Below are positions 7,026 through 9,077 of a stretch of DNA of 9,077 nt, piece after piece. The position numbers and the translations under genes are program-made. How positions within the stretch are numbered: the stretch's first letter is position 1; each line of letters begins with the position of its first letter. A model generated the notes under the pieces. It was not told the origin of the DNA. It ran no database searches and was given only the letters and a program-made list of their open reading frames with translations. This DNA comes from Myxococcota bacterium (GTDB lineage: Bacteria > Myxococcota > UBA4151), in contig JAPKCE010000061.1 in the NCBI GenBank assembly GCA_028823075.1, forward strand, positions 1-9,077, given 5' to 3'.

Positions 7026-7040
7026 CGCAGGATTACAGAT

Positions 7041-7547
7041 ATGGACGTCCAAATTTTTCGCTTTTTGCAACCCCTGCTTCTCGCCGTCTTAAACGAGCCG
7101 GCCTGGGTCTTGATCAGTTCTTGGGCTTTGCCTGGTCTGCTCATCATCGCAGGCAGTATTTGGGCGCAGCGCCATAAACAATGGAAAACACTAGCTCTAT
7201 GTTTGGCCTGTGGCCTGCTCGCCGAGACCCTAAACAGCCATCTCATCAAACCGATCTTTGCGCTGCCGAGGCCCTGCCTCAGCGAGGGGTTAAGCCTTCT
7301 GCAGCGCTGCTCTTCGACCTACAGCATGCCCTCGAGCCATGCGGTTTCCATCGTCGCTGGGTTACTGCCTCTGGCGTGGGCTTGGCGCTCGGCAGCGCCC
7401 GTTTTTGTCTTCTCCGGTGGCCTATTCATCATCTCGAGAATAGCTCTCGGCATGCACTGGCCATCCGATCTGATCGTCGGCGCTCTAATCGGTAGTGGAA
7501 TAGGCCTTTTAGGCATCAGCGCACAAAAGCGTTTCGCCGCGAGGTGA
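7041..7547 (+). CDS. PAP2-superfamily integral membrane phosphatase
   Basis: This is a 168-residue membrane phosphatase of the phosphatidic acid phosphatase type 2 family. The family removes phosphate from lipid phosphates such as undecaprenyl pyrophosphate, phosphatidylglycerol phosphate or phosphatidate, usually on the outer side of the cytoplasmic membrane. All three active-site motifs are present: K70-P-x5-R77-P78 (KPIFALPRP), P97-S-S-H100, and S132-R-x5-H139-x3-D143 (SRIALGMHWPSD). H100 and H139 are the expected acid/base and nucleophile. Hydrophobic segments at about 6-17, 22-41, 50-62, 101-116, 118-132 and 144-160 fit the usual five-to-six-helix core. I chose the ATG at 7041, with AGGA at 7029-7032, over the upstream in-frame ATG at 6876, which would overlap most of the divergent scoB start region and add non-family residues. 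The precise lipid substrate is unknown. The response-regulator gene follows 49 bases later. Confidence 0.93.
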   Translation: MDVQIFRFLQPLLLAVLNEPAWVLISSWALPGLLIIAGSIWAQRHKQWKTLALCLACGLLAETLNSHLIKPIFALPRPCLSEGLSLLQRCSSTYSMPSSHAVSIVAGLLPLAWAWRSAAPVFVFSGGLFIISRIALGMHWPSDLIVGALIGSGIGLLGISAQKRFAAR

Positions 7548-7596
7548 CGGCCGAGCATCTTCTTTGATACCCTTCCTCTCGCCAAGGAGAACGCTT

Positions 7597-8265
7597 ATGT
7601 CCGATTCGCCAATTCGAGTCTTTATCGTCGAGGATCAGCCGGCCATTTTAAAGGCGCAGGTGAAGATCCTTAGCAGCGCCAAAGAACTCGATATCATCGG
7701 TTCTGCGATGAGCGGTGAGGCTGCCCTCGAGAGCATCCCGGCCGACGCCGATGTTATCCTCTGCGACATCGGGCTACCCGGTATCGATGGCATCGAAGTC
7801 ACTAGGCAGATCAAAGCGCGGCAGCCGAAGACGGAAGTGTTGATCTTCACCATCTTCGAGGAGGAGAAAAAGGTGCTCGGCGCCGTCCGCGCTGGCGCTG
7901 CCGGCTACTTGCTAAAAGGCGCAGAGCGCGGGGTCATTATCAGCGCCATTCAAGATGTTCATGCGGGTGGCTCGGTGATTCAACCTTCGCTTGCGCGCAT
8001 GCTTATGGAGCATTTCAAAATCGACGGCGCCTTCCGGCACGCCGACCCGAGCTTAGAGCCGCTCGAATGCCCGCTGACCAAACGCGAAGTCGAAATCTTG
8101 CAGGTGATCAGCCGCGGCCTGTCCAACGCTGAAGCGGCAGGCGTTCTCGACTTGAGCCGCGCCACGGTGCGCACTCATCTCGAGCATATTTACGAGAAAC
8201 TCGAAGTCAGCAATCGCGTCGAAGCCGTCACCGAAGGAATTCGCCACGGCTTGATCGACCTTTAA
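7597..8265 (+). CDS. NarL/FixJ-type (LuxR-HTH) response regulator
   Basis: This is a 222-residue two-component response regulator that, when phosphorylated, should bind DNA and control transcription. The receiver domain (5-122) has the acidic pair E12-D13, the phospho-acceptor D57 (LCDIGLPGIDG), T85 and K107 (YLLKGA), all as in active receivers. After a linker, residues 158-222 form the LuxR-type helix-turn-helix: PLTKREVEILQVISRGLSNAEAA, then DLSRATVRTHLEHIYEKLEVSNRVEAV. The ATG at 7597 has AAGGAGA at 7584-7590, six bases upstream; an ATG at 7564 in frame lacks such support. No histidine kinase is seen in the window. The only same-strand gene downstream is the truncated secreted helical protein, which could be the kinase's sensor part or something unrelated. 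Target genes cannot be read from the sequence. The linker has no unusual insert. Confidence 0.97.
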   Translation: MSDSPIRVFIVEDQPAILKAQVKILSSAKELDIIGSAMSGEAALESIPADADVILCDIGLPGIDGIEVTRQIKARQPKTEVLIFTIFEEEKKVLGAVRAGAAGYLLKGAERGVIISAIQDVHAGGSVIQPSLARMLMEHFKIDGAFRHADPSLEPLECPLTKREVEILQVISRGLSNAEAAGVLDLSRATVRTHLEHIYEKLEVSNRVEAVTEGIRHGLIDL

Positions 8266-8270
8266 TCAAT

Positions 8271-8328
8271 CTGGCTGTGCCAGGGCCTGGCCTAGCGCCG
8301 ATCAATGCGCTACCCCTCACCATAGGGG
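8271..8328 (+). promoter_or_regulatory. Structured spacer: three consecutive inverted repeats before the TPR-like gene
   Basis: Three perfect inverted repeats follow one another. The first is CTGGC-TGT-GCCAG (8271-8283), the second TAGCGC-8 bases-GCGCTA (8293-8298 with 8307-8312), and the third CCCCT-CACCAT-AGGGG (8313-8317 with 8324-8328). None is followed by a T-run, so a classical terminator is not indicated. The third stem contains the AGGGGG Shine-Dalgarno candidate of the next gene and could mask it. Structure is seen in sequence; a regulatory role is inferred. Confidence 0.35.
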
Positions 8329-8334
8329 GCCAAC

Positions 8335-9077
8335 GTGAATCTGTTTATCAGCGCTTTGATCATGATTGCTAACACTGTCCCGGCGAGCCAAACTAAGCCT
8401 CCCCCACAGCAGCCTAAACTCGCAATCAACGCTGAACTCGCTGATTTATCGCGCCGGCTCTCCGGGCATCGCGCCAGCAAAGCCGACCTGCAATGGCTTG
8501 AAAAGCTGGCGATTAACAAAAAGACAGCCAAAGCAGTGCGCGTAGCAGCTGCTGTCTTACGAGCCGAACAAGCTTTCGCCCACGCCAACATCAAAGATGC
8601 CAAAGCCCGCTTCAACAAGCTCATCGCCAAACATAAGGAGCTCGAAGATCTGTTGCATATTCGGCTCGGGCAGCAGGCATTAAAAGTCAAAGCCTGGACC
8701 TTGGCAGAACATGCGTTCAAAGTCGTCGACCAACGAAAGTGGCGCGGTTCGCGACAACGCATGGCACGACTCGGGACCTTACGTGCCCTATATTATGCCG
8801 CTAATTACAAACAAGCTCGACAGGCCCAAAAGCGATTCCGATCGCTATGCAGCAGTTGCATGGATGGCGGCACCGACGAGGTCCTCTATATCGAGGCTCA
8901 TCTCGAGATACTACACGGCAACAAGGCCAAGGCCCGTGAGCTCCTCACCCAATTGATCGATCGCTTCCCCGAGCGCAGCGGAGGCGCCAAGGCAGATCTT
9001 CTGCTTCAAGAGCATTTCCCTGGCCAAAGCAACACGCTCGAGAGGCGTCTGCGCAGCATCCGCTACCAGGCGGGTAG
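8335..9077 (+). CDS. Secreted helical TPR-like protein, partial (N-terminal 247 residues)
   Basis: An open frame runs uninterrupted from the GTG at 8335 to the window edge. A stop (TAG at 8323-8325) closes the frame just upstream, and AGGGGG at 8324-8329 gives a ribosome site, so GTG is the best start. Residues 1-17 (MNLFISALIMIANTVPA) form a short hydrophobic signal-like stretch with a possible cleavage after VPA, though it lacks the usual Lys/Arg at the start. The rest is strongly helical with TPR-like spacing of Ala/Leu: AAAVLRAEQAFAHANIKDAKARF (71-93), LGTLRALYYAANYKQARQAQKRF (146-168) and EAHLEILHGNKAKARELLTQLIDRFPE (187-213). A C-x-x-C pair sits at 172-175. Similar helical N-terminal regions occur in soluble lytic transglycosylases and in TPR-type sensor kinases. 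The catalytic part lies beyond the window, so neither can be confirmed. Confidence 0.8.
   Translation, partial: MNLFISALIMIANTVPASQTKPPPQQPKLAINAELADLSRRLSGHRASKADLQWLEKLAINKKTAKAVRVAAAVLRAEQAFAHANIKDAKARFNKLIAKHKELEDLLHIRLGQQALKVKAWTLAEHAFKVVDQRKWRGSRQRMARLGTLRALYYAANYKQARQAQKRFRSLCSSCMDGGTDEVLYIEAHLEILHGNKAKARELLTQLIDRFPERSGGAKADLLLQEHFPGQSNTLERRLRSIRYQAG

Noticed and set aside
6876..7040. Upstream in-frame ATG extending the PAP2 phosphatase by 55 residues
   Set aside because: The extension overlaps the divergent scoB start and looks unlike the family N-terminus. The ATG at 7041 has a ribosome site and begins the expected membrane protein.
6383..7177. A 264-codon open frame on the plus strand opposite scoB
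   Set aside because: It lies almost entirely antisense to an unmistakable scoB. Its translation is rich in His, Arg and Pro with no family motif, and it crosses into the phosphatase gene in another frame. It is a coding shadow.
8310..8762. A 150-codon minus-strand frame opposite the start of the truncated TPR-like gene
   Set aside because: The plus-strand frame stays open to the window edge for 247 codons, with a ribosome site and coherent helical repeats. The minus-strand product is Ser/Cys/Ala-rich with no recognisable motif.
1..9077. Search for mobile elements, CRISPR arrays, tRNA or rRNA genes
   Set aside because: I saw no transposase or integrase motifs, regularly spaced repeats, tRNA-like cloverleaf or rRNA sequence. 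Coding density is high and gene styles are uniform.

Overview
The window reads as a chromosomal stretch from a diderm (LPS-bearing) bacterium of moderate GC. The LptC-like lipoprotein, the DxDxDG-repeat lipoprotein, the zinc-ribbon helper-type protein and the tandem LuxR-type regulator suggest a former deltaproteobacterial lineage such as Myxococcota or Bradymonadota. That placement is an inference from gene style, since no rRNA or other diagnostic marker is present. Nothing indicates an insertion sequence, phage, CRISPR array, tRNA or rRNA.

The left two thirds (1-6976) is entirely on the minus strand. Read in transcription order from the right, it holds a stand-alone CoA-transferase beta subunit (scoB-like) and a lipoprotein with six calcium-loop-like repeats. 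A tight cluster follows: NAD-dependent sugar epimerase, LepA/EF4, LptC-like lipoprotein, PqqD-like/zinc-ribbon protein, and a large beta-rich protein with a C-terminal Phe. Last comes the first 50 codons of a PhnC-like ABC-transporter ATPase. The first four genes of the cluster are joined by gaps of 3 and 2 bases and a 4-base overlap, so they are very probably one transcript. The beta-rich gene follows after 53 bases and the ABC gene after another 54, so they could be part of it too. The sugar epimerase, LptC-like protein and possible outer-membrane barrel give this cluster an envelope theme around the housekeeping factor LepA.

At 6977-7040 the direction switches through a short divergent intergenic region. 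The right third is on the plus strand: a PAP2-superfamily membrane phosphatase, a NarL/LuxR-type response regulator, and the start of a secreted helical (TPR-like) protein that runs off the window. Just before that last gene lies a 69-base spacer with three consecutive perfect inverted repeats, the last one covering the ribosome binding site.

The most notable points are: a predicted beta-barrel-like protein lacking a signal peptide; scoB without an adjacent scoA; the LepA/LptC/epimerase operon; the repeat lipoprotein; and the unresolved identity of the truncated gene next to the response regulator. No intergenic gap exceeds 100 bases, so there is no large unexplained non-coding stretch. I did not find a clearly new multi-gene system. 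The beta-rich protein with its zinc-ribbon neighbour is the best candidate for undescribed biology.
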